Shown here one piece after another: positions 8,833-17,909 of a DNA stretch of 64,000 bases. The DNA lies in assembly GCA_013286305.1 (NCBI GenBank), contig JABDFW010000005.1:22030-86029 (forward strand), in the 5' to 3' direction. Position 1 is the stretch's first letter, and the number at the start of each line of letters is the position of its first letter. The notes below the pieces were generated by a model, which was given only the letters and a program-made list of their open reading frames with translations, was not told the origin of the DNA and made no database searches. Source of the DNA: Bacteroidota bacterium. GTDB lineage: Bacteria > Bacteroidota > Bacteroidia > Chitinophagales > Chitinophagaceae. A program made the translations under genes and the position numbers.

Positions 8833-10374
8833 TTACTGTCCGTTACCACCACCATTATCACCGCTATTATCGCTTCCTTCACTGTCAAGATTTAATGGGT
8901 ATCCATACGTGCCTTCGTAACCAGGGTAAACACCTTCTAATCTTACCGTGCCATGGGAGCTGCCCAAAGCTGTTTTAAGATCATCAAGATTATTTACTGC
9001 CTGTCCGTCAACACTGGTAATTACAAAGCCTTCCTGCATACGTGTGTTCTTCAATAAGCCATCGCCAAGTTTTTTCACCAGCACACCACCGGAAAGGCTA
9101 TTCTTTTTAGCTGTAGCCGCGTCAACATTTACAAGTTCGCCGCCCAGTTTTTCAAAGAAACTTTCTGTTTTTACTACACTATAGTTACCAGACTTATTCT
9201 TGAGTTCAATATTAATAGTGTTTTCTTTTCCATCCCTGAAATAAGTAAGGCTAATTTTATCACCTGGCTTATAACGGGCAATTTGTTCCTGTAATTCGGG
9301 GCCGCTGCTTATGCCTGTTCCATTAATTTTAGTTATAAAGTCGCCTTTTTGCAATCCTGCTTCTTTAGCAGCGCCATCGGGGGCAACTTCACTTATATAC
9401 ACACCGTCGCCGTCTTTAATTCCGAATTGTTTTTTCTGGTCGTCCGTAATGTTATCAGACGGGTATTGAATACCGAGATAAGCCCTTTGAACCGCGCCGA
9501 ACTTAAGAAGGTCGTTTACTACCTTTTTTACAATATTCACAGGTATTGCATAAGAGTAACCTGCATACGAACCTGTAGGAGAAGCGATGGCCGAATTTAT
9601 ACCAATCAGTTCGCCATTGGTATTTATGAGTGCGCCGCCACTGTTGCCGGGGTTTACCGCAGCATCTGTTTGCAGGAATGATTCAATTGGACGGTCAGCT
9701 TTGTTAATGCCAATTGACCTTGCTTTTGCGCTGATGATACCTGCTGTAATAGTAACGTCAAGGTTTAAAGGATAACCTACTGCCAGCACCCACTGGCCAA
9801 GCCTTGTATCGTCGCTGTTACCATAAACAAGATAAGGAAAGTTAGTTCCATCAATCTTGATAACTGCAAGGTCGCTGTTTGGGTCTGTACCTATTACAGT
9901 ACCCTTGTATGTTTTACGGTTTGTAAGGGTAACGGTTACTTCGTCCGCCCCATCCACTACGTGGTTATTTGTAACTATATAACCATCGCTGCTGATAATT
10001 ACACCACTGCCGCTGGCACGTTGCTCCGGAATTACACGCGGGCCGTTAAAAAAGTCGGAAAAAGGATCCTGGTCGCCGAAAAAGTCAGAGAACGGATTTT
10101 TTTGTTTGGGCAAGTTGTTGCTAACCTGTCTTTGTTTGGTACGGGTTTTTATATGTACCACTGCAGGAGCGGACGACGTTGCAGCCGCCGTAAAGTCAAC
10201 AGGGCCGGCGTTGTTATTGTTCTTGTCAAAAAAGCCGGCATAGTTAACCGGCAGTTTACCGGCTTCCTGTGTGATGCCATACTTGTTTTCCATCCATTTG
10301 CCATAACCCCATACACTCAAAACTGCAGTTGACGCACTGATCAGTACCACTAATAAAATGTTTTTGAGTTTCAT
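8833..10374 (-). CDS. degP: HtrA/DegP-type serine protease
   Basis: A 513-aa periplasmic protease/chaperone for misfolded envelope proteins. It has an N-terminal signal anchor (ILLVVLISASTAVLSVWGYG), a trypsin-like domain with the triad His138 (VTNNHVVDGAD), Asp168 (NSDLAVIKID) and Ser245 (NPGNSGGAL), then two PDZ domains (about residues 290-385 and 405-495) and a Gly/Asn/Ser-rich tail. It appears monocistronic and ends at a strong terminator. Confidence 0.93.
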   Translation of the reverse strand: MKLKNILLVVLISASTAVLSVWGYGKWMENKYGITQEAGKLPVNYAGFFDKNNNNAGPVDFTAAATSSAPAVVHIKTRTKQRQVSNNLPKQKNPFSDFFGDQDPFSDFFNGPRVIPEQRASGSGVIISSDGYIVTNNHVVDGADEVTVTLTNRKTYKGTVIGTDPNSDLAVIKIDGTNFPYLVYGNSDDTRLGQWVLAVGYPLNLDVTITAGIISAKARSIGINKADRPIESFLQTDAAVNPGNSGGALINTNGELIGINSAIASPTGSYAGYSYAIPVNIVKKVVNDLLKFGAVQRAYLGIQYPSDNITDDQKKQFGIKDGDGVYISEVAPDGAAKEAGLQKGDFITKINGTGISSGPELQEQIARYKPGDKISLTYFRDGKENTINIELKNKSGNYSVVKTESFFEKLGGELVNVDAATAKKNSLSGGVLVKKLGDGLLKNTRMQEGFVITSVDGQAVNNLDDLKTALGSSHGTVRLEGVYPGYEGTYGYPLNLDSEGSDNSGDNGGGNGQ

Positions 10375-10620
10375 TGTGCTTTAATTTTTTAATGTAACTA
10401 AACTAATCAAATTATATGCCTTATAGATAGCAAAGAAACGAACCTGTTTAATCGTCAGTTAACCTTGCAGCCCATTTAACAAATAATTGACGAAGCTTGT
10501 CGTACAATGTGGCAAAGTTACATACTCGTTTTAATTTTTATAACATTCTTTCGGCAAAAATGACATTGGCATAGATACTTTTTCTGCCAATTAACATTTG
10601 TAAAAATCAATAATGTGTTA

Positions 10621-11619
10621 TCAAAGCCTTTTTAAAAAAGCCATCGTATCAATTCCGTCAGCATAATCAGGCAGCGAAGGCTCCTGTGCTGATCCGAATG
10701 GAAGATAACTATGCCCAACGATACATTGAATGTCGCTGTTATTTTCCAAAGCCCGGCTTAACAGCGTTTTATCAGCATAATATGCAAAGTGCACCTGGCT
10801 TACAGGGGAGAAAAGGGATTCATTTTCTGTAACGATCATTGAATCGTTGTTCATATAGTATTTGCTGTTCATAATAAGCAGGGCAAGGTGGTAGTCAAAG
10901 TTATTGCGGTATTTATGAAAGTCTGAATAGTAATGGTATTTTTTTAGCGCTTCAAGCAGGGGAATAAAATCGTATTCCTGCGGCACAAAAAGCTTGGTTA
11001 CATTGCGGCAGCCAAGCCCAAAATATAGTTGAATGTCATCTGCCAGCCTGTTAAGTTCATCCTTTGTTTCAGTTCCGTCTAAAACGGCAACCGACGTTCT
11101 GTTTCGGCGTATTATGCTTGGGTATTTCCCAAAATAGTAGTCAAAATAGCGGGCTGAATTGTTACTGCCTGTGGCAATATAAGCGTCGCAGCCTTTAAGA
11201 TTCTCACTGAAAGAAATTAGTTCCGCTGCTTCATCGCTCCATTCACTGAGCTTTTGCACCAGGTGTTTAATTAATAAAGTATCTTTTGATGATGGCTTTA
11301 TTACCGCTTTATGCCCCCAAATAAATACGCACAAAAGGTCGTGAAACCCTACCAGGGGTATATTGCCGGCCATTACAATGCCCACATTTTTTTGACTGTT
11401 ATTTTCAGGAGGAATATTGTACCCCGCAACCCAGGGTTCCAATTTTGCTCTTTCTAAAAACCCGGTTGCTATATTTTTCACCGCCAGTTCTATAAATTCA
11501 GGAACAAACCATGGGTTTTGCAGGGCTGCATCATTTTTTACCAGGGTTAAATCACCATCACCGGTTTTTAAATAGCCGCCCAATTTTACCAATAAATCTA
11601 TTCGTTCTTGCAATTTCAT
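10621..11619 (-). CDS. Acyl-CoA reductase, LuxC-like
   Basis: A 332-aa member of the LuxC/aldehyde-dehydrogenase-related reductases that turn acyl-CoA or acyl thioesters into aldehydes. Visible marks include the nucleotide-binding part VGIVMAGNIPLVGFHDLL, the segment RRNRTSVAVLDG and the likely catalytic cysteine in YFGLGCRNVTKLFVP. It is divergent from the ferredoxin gene at 11780, an arrangement I recall from other Bacteroidota, so the ferredoxin may be a redox partner. A TATTTTTG box lies about 25 bases upstream of the start. The substrate is unknown. Confidence 0.8.
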   Translation of the reverse strand: MKLQERIDLLVKLGGYLKTGDGDLTLVKNDAALQNPWFVPEFIELAVKNIATGFLERAKLEPWVAGYNIPPENNSQKNVGIVMAGNIPLVGFHDLLCVFIWGHKAVIKPSSKDTLLIKHLVQKLSEWSDEAAELISFSENLKGCDAYIATGSNNSARYFDYYFGKYPSIIRRNRTSVAVLDGTETKDELNRLADDIQLYFGLGCRNVTKLFVPQEYDFIPLLEALKKYHYYSDFHKYRNNFDYHLALLIMNSKYYMNNDSMIVTENESLFSPVSQVHFAYYADKTLLSRALENNSDIQCIVGHSYLPFGSAQEPSLPDYADGIDTMAFLKRL

Positions 11620-11779
11620 CTTTTCAACCTTATTTTTATGGCGACAAAAATATCTTAAACTGGCAGGAGTTGTAAAAGATTATTCATTTGTTCTTTATAT
11701 TGCGGACGTTTAAGTTTTTGATGATATAAATTGAGAACAGCTTACAAACCATAAACTATAAAATAATAAACTTAACACT

Positions 11780-12127
11780 ATGGCTATTAAAATAACAGAA
11801 GAGTGTATAAACTGCGGGGCCTGCGAACCCGAATGCCCTAATAATGCAATATATGAGGGAGGCGTTGAGTGGTCTTTTGCTGATGGAACAAATGTTAAAG
11901 GGCCCGTTGTAATGATGGACGGCACAATAGTTGATGCCGGCGACCGTTTTGCACCCGTTAGCGTTGATACGTATTATATAACACCCAATAAATGCACTGA
12001 ATGCCAGGGGTTTCATGAAGAACCACAATGCGCTTCCGTTTGCCCGGTTGACTGCTGCGTACCGGATGAAATGTACCGCGAAACTATTGAAGATCTGCTG
12101 GCAAAGAAAGATAAATTGCACATTTAA
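11780..12127 (+). CDS. 4Fe-4S dicluster ferredoxin
   Basis: A 115-aa ferredoxin with two cluster motifs: [17 protein letters not shown] (Cys-x2-Cys-x2-Cys-x3-Cys-Pro) near residue 10 and [20 protein letters not shown] near residue 75, the second with the longer spacer typical of bacterial-type dicluster ferredoxins. It carries low-potential electrons in the cytoplasm. It is divergent from the acyl-CoA reductase gene and ends at a terminator at 12246. Confidence 0.9.
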   Translation: MAIKITEECINCGACEPECPNNAIYEGGVEWSFADGTNVKGPVVMMDGTIVDAGDRFAPVSVDTYYITPNKCTECQGFHEEPQCASVCPVDCCVPDEMYRETIEDLLAKKDKLHI

Positions 12128-12245
12128 TGCACATAGCGGTGTGCAAAAGTAAACTTGTAAACCTTAGATTGACAATGTAACTTGCTTGTTAATGATTGTT
12201 GCTGTAAAGCGACATTAAATAAACGGGTGATATTTCCCGTAGCAG

Positions 12246-12279
12246 AGGTGAAGGATCAGTAGTTCTTCACCTTTTTTTG
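12246..12279 (+). terminator. Terminator after the ferredoxin gene
   Basis: An 8-bp stem aggtgaag (12246-12253) with cttcacct (12265-12272) is followed by seven Ts. The remaining gap to 12432 contains a small GC-rich palindrome near 12309 (ctgcccgcggcag) and no gene that I can support. Confidence 0.85.
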
Positions 12280-12432
12280 TGCACTTATAACACGAATTAC
12301 GGCGAATCTGCCCGCGGCAGGCGTGCTACCCTAAAACTCTCTGAATACCAAATAAATAATTAGCCAATTTTTGCCATAATTTTTCATTCATCCCCTTAAA
12401 TCCATTTCTTTGCATAGCCCAATAAAGCAACA

Positions 12433-13419
12433 ATGAAAAAAACAATAGCACTGGTAACCGGCGGGTATAGCGGAGAAGCGGAGATTAGTTATAAAAGCGC
12501 TATAACTGTTGAAAATAACGTTGACAAAGAAAAATTTGACGTTTATACCATTGACATTAACCCGCAGGGATGGGTTTATAAGGATGAGCAAGGCAATGCC
12601 GTTGCTATTGACAGAAATGATTTTTCCATAAACCTTGCCAATAAGAAAATTGTGTTTGATGCCGTGCTTATGTGCATTCATGGCAACCCGGGCGAAGATG
12701 GCAAACTGCAGGGGTATTTTGATATGCTTAACCTGCCTTATACAAGTTGCGACGCGGCCACATCGGCCCTAACATTTAATAAACGATATACGGTTGCGGT
12801 GGCTGCTTTTAATGGCATACATGTTGCAAGATCAGCCTTGCTTATTAAAAATAACTTTGAGAGCGCCGACGAAATTGCAGCTACTTTAAATTTCCCGGTT
12901 TTTGTTAAACCAAATAATGGGGGGTCAAGCATTGGCATGTCTAAAGTTAACAGCGCTTCAGAAGAATTAGGCATAGCAATTGAAAAAGCTTTTAAAGAAG
13001 ATAACCAGGTGCTGGTAGAAGAATTTATTAAAGGGAGGGAATTTACTATTGGAGTATTTAAAACAAAAGGCAATATTATAACGTTACCTATAACCGAAAT
13101 AATAAGCAAAAAGGAGTTTTTTGATTTTGAGGCGAAATACCTTGGCATGAGTGAGGAAATAACCCCTGCAAAAGTTGAGGAAAGTATTGCCGATAAAGTT
13201 AGGGTTGCAGCAAAAAAGATATATTCGGCTTTAAATTGCCGTGGTATAGTGCGGATTGATTTTATTTATAACGAAACGGCGGGGCAACCGTATATGCTTG
13301 AAGTAAATACCGTACCAGGCCAGAGCGAGGCCAGTATTGTACCACAACAGGTTAAAGCAATGGGATGGACATTAAAGCAGTTTTACACGGCTTTAATTGA
13401 AGAGTGTTTTAATATATAG
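12433..13419 (+). CDS. ddl: D-alanine--D-alanine ligase
   Basis: A 328-aa ATP-grasp enzyme that joins two D-alanines for peptidoglycan precursors. It shows the N-terminal KKTIALVTGGYSGEAEISYK, the ATP-binding loop VKPNNGGSSIGMSKV, EEFIKGREFTIGVF and the Mg/product site RIDFIYNE ... MLEVNTVPGQSEASIVPQQ. Length is normal. It is followed 71 bases later by a PASTA-domain gene, consistent with a cell-wall gene cluster. Confidence 0.93.
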   Translation: MKKTIALVTGGYSGEAEISYKSAITVENNVDKEKFDVYTIDINPQGWVYKDEQGNAVAIDRNDFSINLANKKIVFDAVLMCIHGNPGEDGKLQGYFDMLNLPYTSCDAATSALTFNKRYTVAVAAFNGIHVARSALLIKNNFESADEIAATLNFPVFVKPNNGGSSIGMSKVNSASEELGIAIEKAFKEDNQVLVEEFIKGREFTIGVFKTKGNIITLPITEIISKKEFFDFEAKYLGMSEEITPAKVEESIADKVRVAAKKIYSALNCRGIVRIDFIYNETAGQPYMLEVNTVPGQSEASIVPQQVKAMGWTLKQFYTALIEECFNI

Positions 13420-13490
13420 AAAGGTACAGATCAAAGATTTTTAGTGCTTACATTTGACAGGTTGTACATCTGCAAAATAAAACTTTATAA

Positions 13491-14324
13491 GTGTTTAAGT
13501 TTATTACTGAAAAGCCTTTTTGGGTAAACCTGGTGGCAGCAATAGGGATGGTTATTATACTCTTCCTGCTATTTTTTAGTGCGCTTGGTGTTATTACGCG
13601 CCACAGCTCGCTTGAAAAAGTGCCTTCTGTTGTGGGCAAAAATGCCGATGAGGCCACAAAACTGCTTGAAGATGGTGGATTTGAAGTAACGGTACAGGAC
13701 TCAGTATATATTGATACTGCCGCACCATTAACAGTGATACGACAATCCCCCGAAGCAGATGCCACAGTAAAAATTCACAGAACCATATATTTAACCATAA
13801 ATCGTGCGGTTGCCCCACAGATTGATATGCCCGACCTCAGGGGGTTTTCCTTTAAAAGTGCGCAGCTTTACCTGCAAAGCCTTGGGTTAAGGGTTGGCGA
13901 TACTTCTTATACGCCTGACATCGCATTGAATGCGGTAAAAGAACAACTGCTGAATGGCAAGCCTGTTGACCCCGGCACCAAAGTAAACATGGGCAGCGCC
14001 ATAAGCCTTGTACTTGGCAGTGGCGTTGGAGAAGCGGAACTAAACGTACCAGACCTGGTAGGGATGACTGTATCGGAAGCCAGGTTATACCTGAGCAATA
14101 AAAACATAAACATCAATACCATATTAGCCAATGAATCGATAAGCGATACCGCCAGCGCCTATATAGTCAAGCAAAGCCCTTTGCCATTTTCAACATTAGG
14201 CCCTGGGCAAATAGTGGCTAATAAAATACGGCCAGGCCAGTTAATGGATATTTGGATTGGTACAACACGGCCTGAAATTGATACCAGTAACGCAGTACAG
14301 CCGGAACTGGTGCCTAACCAATAA
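13491..14324 (+). CDS. PASTA-domain membrane protein
   Basis: A 277-aa protein with a GTG start at 13491, an N-terminal transmembrane helix (VNLVAAIGMVIILFLLFFSA) and three PASTA repeats (about residues 40-110, 112-185 and 188-260), each with the VPSVVGKNADEATKLL-type beginning. PASTA domains bind peptidoglycan or muropeptides. There is no kinase or transpeptidase domain, so it is a stand-alone sensor or scaffold. It lies between ddl and a rhodanese gene on the same strand. Confidence 0.87.
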   Translation: MFKFITEKPFWVNLVAAIGMVIILFLLFFSALGVITRHSSLEKVPSVVGKNADEATKLLEDGGFEVTVQDSVYIDTAAPLTVIRQSPEADATVKIHRTIYLTINRAVAPQIDMPDLRGFSFKSAQLYLQSLGLRVGDTSYTPDIALNAVKEQLLNGKPVDPGTKVNMGSAISLVLGSGVGEAELNVPDLVGMTVSEARLYLSNKNININTILANESISDTASAYIVKQSPLPFSTLGPGQIVANKIRPGQLMDIWIGTTRPEIDTSNAVQPELVPNQ

Positions 14325-14386
14325 CATCAAAAGATTATCACATCCCCGCTCTAATACAACCATGGAGAGAGGAATAAACCCATAGT

Positions 14387-14695
14387 ATGAATACCATTAC
14401 AGCAGAGGAATTAAAAAAGAGAATAGACAGCGGTGACGTAGTAAATCTTTTGGATGTGCGTGAAGATCATGAAAGGGCCGATTACAATATTGGCGGCGTT
14501 CACATCCCCATCGGTAAAGTGCAGGCCATGCAACTGGACGATATAGATGACTGGAAAGATAAAGAGGTGATCGTTTATTGCAGAAGCGGCAACCGCAGCG
14601 GTATGGCTTGCCTGTTTATGGAACAGTTTGGCTTTAAGCATATGGTTAACCTTACAGGTGGTATGCTGGCCTGGCGCGAAAAATTTGAAAAATAA
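14387..14695 (+). CDS. Rhodanese-like domain protein
   Basis: A 102-aa single-domain rhodanese with the family signature LLDVREDHERADYNIGG, the active-site loop VIVYCRSGNRSG (catalytic Cys near residue 66) and the C-terminal LTGGMLAWREKF. It handles persulfide sulfur or similar groups. It has no signal peptide and follows the PASTA gene by 62 bases. Confidence 0.88.
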   Translation: MNTITAEELKKRIDSGDVVNLLDVREDHERADYNIGGVHIPIGKVQAMQLDDIDDWKDKEVIVYCRSGNRSGMACLFMEQFGFKHMVNLTGGMLAWREKFEK

Positions 14696-14736
14696 ATAAC
14701 AGTTACTTTATAGGGCCGTACTGCCGTAACACAGCC

Positions 14737-14913
14737 TTAAATTTTACCATGAGTTGTAATGTACATTACAACTTTCTTTTTTTTACTGCCACCAATAAAT
14801 ACTTCCAAATTGTGGCCCCGGCTTTCAACATTTTTAACAACCGGCGGTACTATTTTAATCTGCTCTCTTATTTCTCCACCTGTCTGGTGGTGTAATAATT
14901 CCCACTTATGCAT
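14737..14913 (-). CDS. Possible 58-aa small protein
   Basis: A minus-strand frame of 58 residues from an ATG at 14913 to a TAA at 14737, beginning MHKWELLHHQTGGEIREQIK and containing a KKKK stretch near residue 45. The composition (Lys, Val, Ile, Gly) looks more like a real small protein than a shadow frame, and no gene lies opposite it. I do not recognise it, and there is no ribosome binding site. Its 3' end overlaps the palindrome at 14752-14773. Confidence 0.35.
   Translation of the reverse strand: MHKWELLHHQTGGEIREQIKIVPPVVKNVESRGHNLEVFIGGSKKKKVVMYITTHGKI
14752..14773. terminator. Perfect 22-bp palindrome, probable terminator of the rhodanese gene
   Basis: The sequence agttgtaatgt is followed at once by its reverse complement, then a T-rich stretch. 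It could end transcription from the PASTA/rhodanese genes. From here to 15104 I see only the possible small gene on the other strand and an 11-bp inverted repeat (caaaggtgttg near 14952 and 15033). Confidence 0.55.
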
Positions 14914-15104
14914 TTTTTTTCACCGCGTATTAAGCAATACAACCCGCGCAGCAAAGGTGTTGCATACGAATATGCAGGATAGATAATTTTAAATAAGCAA
15001 TAAAGCCACTCCTGCCAGTTGCCGACAACAACACCTTTGAAGGCAAGGCTAACAACAGGCGTGTAGAATTTGTAAAAATGTAACCACTTATTAATAGCTA
15101 CTAT

Positions 15105-15635
15105 ATGAACGGAAAAAAGATGCTGTATGGCTTTGCCATCGCCGCACTGGTAATTTTTTCAGCTGGAAAATCAAGTGGCAAATTTTATCGAATCCGCTAT
15201 CCTGAAGATGGTAAGGCAATATTAACCGTAAATGGTAAGTCTTATACAAATGGGAAATGCCTGTTTGGATATGATACCCTTTACAGGCACCCAACTGCAG
15301 CCATTCCTTTAGTTAGCATAATAGTTGGAACCGGTACCGACTCAATAGGGTTTACTTTTTATAATATGCCGGATAAAAGCACATGGAGCAGCGCTTTTAC
15401 AAGCGGTGACAGCACCATAGTAGATATTAATAATAATGATGTAATAACCTACAAGAATTATGTAACCGGCCTTTATATGCGCCAACATGGGCAAGATTTT
15501 CCAACGCTGAGTTTGACAAATAAAGGGGGAAAGATTACCAAAACAGGGCCCAGGAGCTTTACATTTTCGTGCACAACGCACCCGGCAGGCAAACACACTA
15601 CAGATTATACGATTTCGGGCTCAGGCACCTACTAA
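15105..15635 (+). CDS. Exported hypothetical protein
   Basis: A 176-aa protein with a short signal-like N-terminus (KKMLYGFAIAALVIFSAG). The mature part is beta-rich, with a pattern of alternating hydrophobic and polar residues and many Thr, Ser and Gly, ending KHTTDYTISGSGTY. I do not recognise a family. It may be periplasmic or a surface protein. It is followed by the SRP RNA gene. Confidence 0.6.
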   Translation: MNGKKMLYGFAIAALVIFSAGKSSGKFYRIRYPEDGKAILTVNGKSYTNGKCLFGYDTLYRHPTAAIPLVSIIVGTGTDSIGFTFYNMPDKSTWSSAFTSGDSTIVDINNNDVITYKNYVTGLYMRQHGQDFPTLSLTNKGGKITKTGPRSFTFSCTTHPAGKHTTDYTISGSGTY

Positions 15636-15693
15636 TAAATACAGTGGTTTGTTCATTCCCAAAAAAATGTAAGGTATTTTCAGCTTCAAATAT

Positions 15694-15702
15694 TACTTTT
15701 GC
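15694..15702 (+). promoter_or_regulatory. -7 promoter box of the SRP RNA gene (TACTTTTGC)
   Basis: A full match to TAnnTTTGC, ending 3 nt before the predicted 5' end of the RNA at 15706. This pairing gives an internal measure of where transcription starts relative to the box in this genome. Confidence 0.7.
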
Positions 15703-15705
15703 AGC

Positions 15706-15800
15706 GGCAGGTCTTACACGGCCAGCTCCTGCCGAACCCTCCCAGGGCCGGAAGGCAGCAAGAGTAGGCGGTTGTAGCGGTGCGATGTAATAAGCCTGCC
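15706..15800 (+). ncRNA. ffs: Signal recognition particle 4.5S RNA
   Basis: The RNA component of SRP, which binds Ffh and targets nascent membrane proteins. The diagnostic apical part is present (agggccggaaggcagcaa near 15750-15767), with the symmetric loop partner ggtgcgatgtaa. The terminal stem pairs ggcagg (15706-15711) with cctgcc (15795-15800), giving about 95 nt. This is the short bacterial form without an Alu domain. Confidence 0.93.
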
Positions 15801-15809
15801 ATTTTTTTT

Positions 15810-15833
15810 AAACCCTTTAGAGGGTTTTTTTAA
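15810..15833 (+). terminator. Terminator after the SRP RNA gene
   Basis: Stem aaaccct (15810-15816) with agggttt (15821-15827), tetraloop ttag and a T run. Confidence 0.8.
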
Positions 15834-15884
15834 TTATGGTATTCATTATTCACAAAAAATATTCCCTTAAGGGAAACAAAACTT

Positions 15885-16538
15885 ATGAAATTCTTTATAG
15901 ACACAGCGAACCTCGCTCAAATAAAAGAAGCAAAAGATCTGGGCATTCTTGATGGTGTAACTACTAACCCATCCCTTATGGCAAAAGAAGGCATAAAGGG
16001 CCAGGAAGCTATTTATAACCACTATAAAACCATTTGCGAGCTTGTTGATGGCGACATTAGCGCAGAAGTTATTTCCACCGATTTTGCAGGCATTGTTGAA
16101 GAAGGCAAAAAGCTTGCGGCCATACACCCCAATATAGTGGTAAAAGTGCCTATGATAAAAGATGGCGTTAAGGCTATTAAATGGTTTACTGATAACGGCA
16201 TAAGAACAAATTGCACGCTTATATTTTCTGCCGGCCAGGCCATACTTGCCGCAAAAGCAGGGGCGGCTTACGTTTCGCCATTTATCGGGCGGATAGACGA
16301 CAGCGGCTGGGAGGGTACGGAACTCATTGCCCAGCTTGCACATATATTCACAGTCCAGGGTTACGAAACAGAAATTTTAGCCGCATCTATCCGCAATGCC
16401 AATCATATTATTAAGTGTGCGGAATTAGGCGCTGATGTTGTAACAAGCCCGTTAGAATCTATACTGGCATTGCTTAAGCACCCACTTACTGACCTGGGAT
16501 TAGCCAAGTTTTTGGAAGATGCCAAGAAAACGGCATGA
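15885..16538 (+). CDS. Transaldolase / fructose-6-phosphate aldolase-like
   Basis: A 217-aa TIM-barrel enzyme of the short transaldolase (TalC/FSA) family. The start [16 protein letters not shown], the motif [13 protein letters not shown], the Schiff-base lysine in NIVVKVPMI (about residue 87) and [13 protein letters not shown] are all present. It acts in the pentose phosphate pathway or cleaves fructose 6-phosphate; sequence alone does not separate the two activities. Confidence 0.9.
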   Translation: MKFFIDTANLAQIKEAKDLGILDGVTTNPSLMAKEGIKGQEAIYNHYKTICELVDGDISAEVISTDFAGIVEEGKKLAAIHPNIVVKVPMIKDGVKAIKWFTDNGIRTNCTLIFSAGQAILAAKAGAAYVSPFIGRIDDSGWEGTELIAQLAHIFTVQGYETEILAASIRNANHIIKCAELGADVVTSPLESILALLKHPLTDLGLAKFLEDAKKTA

Positions 16539-16580
16539 ATGATGAGTAATGAATGAATGACAAAGCTACTGTTATAGGGG

Positions 16581-16800
16581 CATTTCCTTTCCCCACGGAG
16601 TTTATCCTACAGTATTGTGCTGTTGGGCTAGATAACTCCGTGGCATGATTAGTATTGCAGCCGAATAATGGTATGTTGGCCTTAATTCTTTAGGCTTTCC
16701 TTTCTCCACAGAGTTTATCCCACGGCATTGTGCCTTTAGCCGGATAACTCTGTGGCATGGTTAGCAGTTCAGCTTAACAAGTGGTATATTGCTGTAATTC
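16581..16800. repeat. Two tandem copies of a 113-bp hairpin element with a compensatory change
   Basis: Copy 1 pairs ccacggagtttatc (16593-16606) with gataactccgtgg (16631-16643). Copy 2, 113 bases on, pairs ccacagagtttatcc with ggataactctgtgg. The G-to-A change on one side is matched by C-to-T on the other, so pairing is kept while sequence drifts. The flanking words (tttccttt, ggtat-tg-taatt) also recur. Confidence 0.75.
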
Positions 16801-16891
16801 GAGGCTTTCGCAAAACACTAGCTGAATAACTATACACACCATAACATTCACTAACCTTCACAAGGCTGAAAGACACATTGCGGAAGGAGGG

Positions 16892-16957
16892 AATTTACTA
16901 AATATATTATCATATTATACTAAATAATTTGGTAATATCAATCATATTTAGTAAATT
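16892..16957. repeat. AT-rich 14-bp inverted repeat with TACTAAATA iterons
   Basis: aatttactaaatat (16892-16905) is exactly inverted at 16944-16957. The 9-mer tactaaata occurs at 16896-16904 and 16918-16926, with the inverse at 16946-16954. It resembles an operator or protein-binding iteron cluster; no adjacent regulator gene explains it. Confidence 0.55.
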
Positions 16958-17041
16958 ACAGCTATGTTTTGTAATGTGCATAGAAAGATGTGGTAACTAT
17001 AGTTTGGCTAAAACAAACGACAGAAAAAACAAAAAAAGGCT

Positions 17042-17633
17042 GCCGTGCAAAAACGTTGTCATTGGCGTAAAGTTGTACGGATGATGTGAAAGTTGCTTTG
17101 TATTCAATTCGTGTAATTCGTAAAATTCGCTCTAATTCGTGGCTAAAACTCAATTCGTGGTTGTAAAAATTATAATTCATGTCACAATAAAGGCATAGTA
17201 TTTTACCGCTGCCAGGTATTTTTCCCTGCGGTAAAAAGTGAAAAAACACCCTTCATGCGTAACATTTTGTAACGTACCCCGGTACATGGCTTTTTATTGC
17301 CATAACTCAGGGGCTTGAATAATGAGCAAGAAACAAGGAATTTTGAATGATGAAGGAAAGAGAGAACATAAAGCAAAGAACCCGCTGCATGCTTTACGCG
17401 ATGAAAACCTGGGAGCGTATAGCTTATAGCATAAAGCTTGAGGCCTTTGATCCCCATCATCCTTCTATCCACCAAAATCGTGGTTCGGAAAACATAGCCG
17501 TACAAAAACGTTGTCATTGGCGTAAACCTGTAAGACTGGCGGTGAAGTTGACTGGTAAAAAGATGGCCGCGATTGACTGGTAGTTGAAGAATTTTGTGAA
17601 AAAACACCCTTCATGCGTAACATTTTGTAACGT
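17042..17633. repeat. Two interleaved pairs of direct repeats
   Basis: Pair A: a 30-mer at 17042-17071 recurs at 17497-17526 with one mismatch (contains aaaacgttgtcattggcg). Pair B: an identical 38-mer at 17238-17275 and 17596-17633 (contains cacccttcatgcgtaacatt). Spacing A to B differs (196 versus 99 bases), so this is not one simple duplication. Confidence 0.7.
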
Positions 17634-17909
17634 GGATGGCCACTTTCCCTTTTGTTGCCATAACTGAAGCGAATTTATTGTGCGAAATAATTTAAATGTT
17701 GTTGAAAACACGCAACATTGGCGAAGGAAGATTCGCATAATAGAAAGGGTTCTTCGCAAAGTCCCTCTGCCGCGAGGAGAGGCCCGCCCGGATGACCCGG
17801 TCGGACGGGGATTTAGGGTGAGGCCGCCCCAGCCTTTACAAAATGTAACGTAATCTTAATATTCCCATAATACAGTTTCCATTGAGTTTTGCAAAAATGG
17901 AAAATCAAA

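Larger units (their letters stand above)
16539..17909. other. 1.4-kb intergenic region full of repeats, no supported gene
   Basis: Frames in this interval are short and without family resemblance. In order it holds two tandem 113-base units (16581-16800), an AT-rich inverted repeat (16892-16957), attcgtg words (17096-17165), two scattered repeat pairs (17042/17497 and 17238/17596), an aaaatcgtggttc copy (17475-17487) and a GC-rich hairpin (17782-17810) just before the GH1 gene. Confidence 0.6.

Noticed and set aside
14759-14986. 75-codon plus-strand frame
   Set aside because: Composition is unlike protein, it begins inside a terminator-like palindrome, and the opposite strand gives a better candidate.
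15569-15790. Open frame of 73 codons
   Set aside because: It lies over the SRP RNA gene and the end of the preceding gene; the RNA structure explains the sequence.
16892-16957. Inverted repeat considered as insertion-sequence ends
   Set aside because: The arms are 38 bases apart with no transposase gene or remnant nearby.
17347-17583. 78-codon plus-strand frame in the large intergenic gap
   Set aside because: It runs through the repeated segments at 17497-17526 and has no recognised features.
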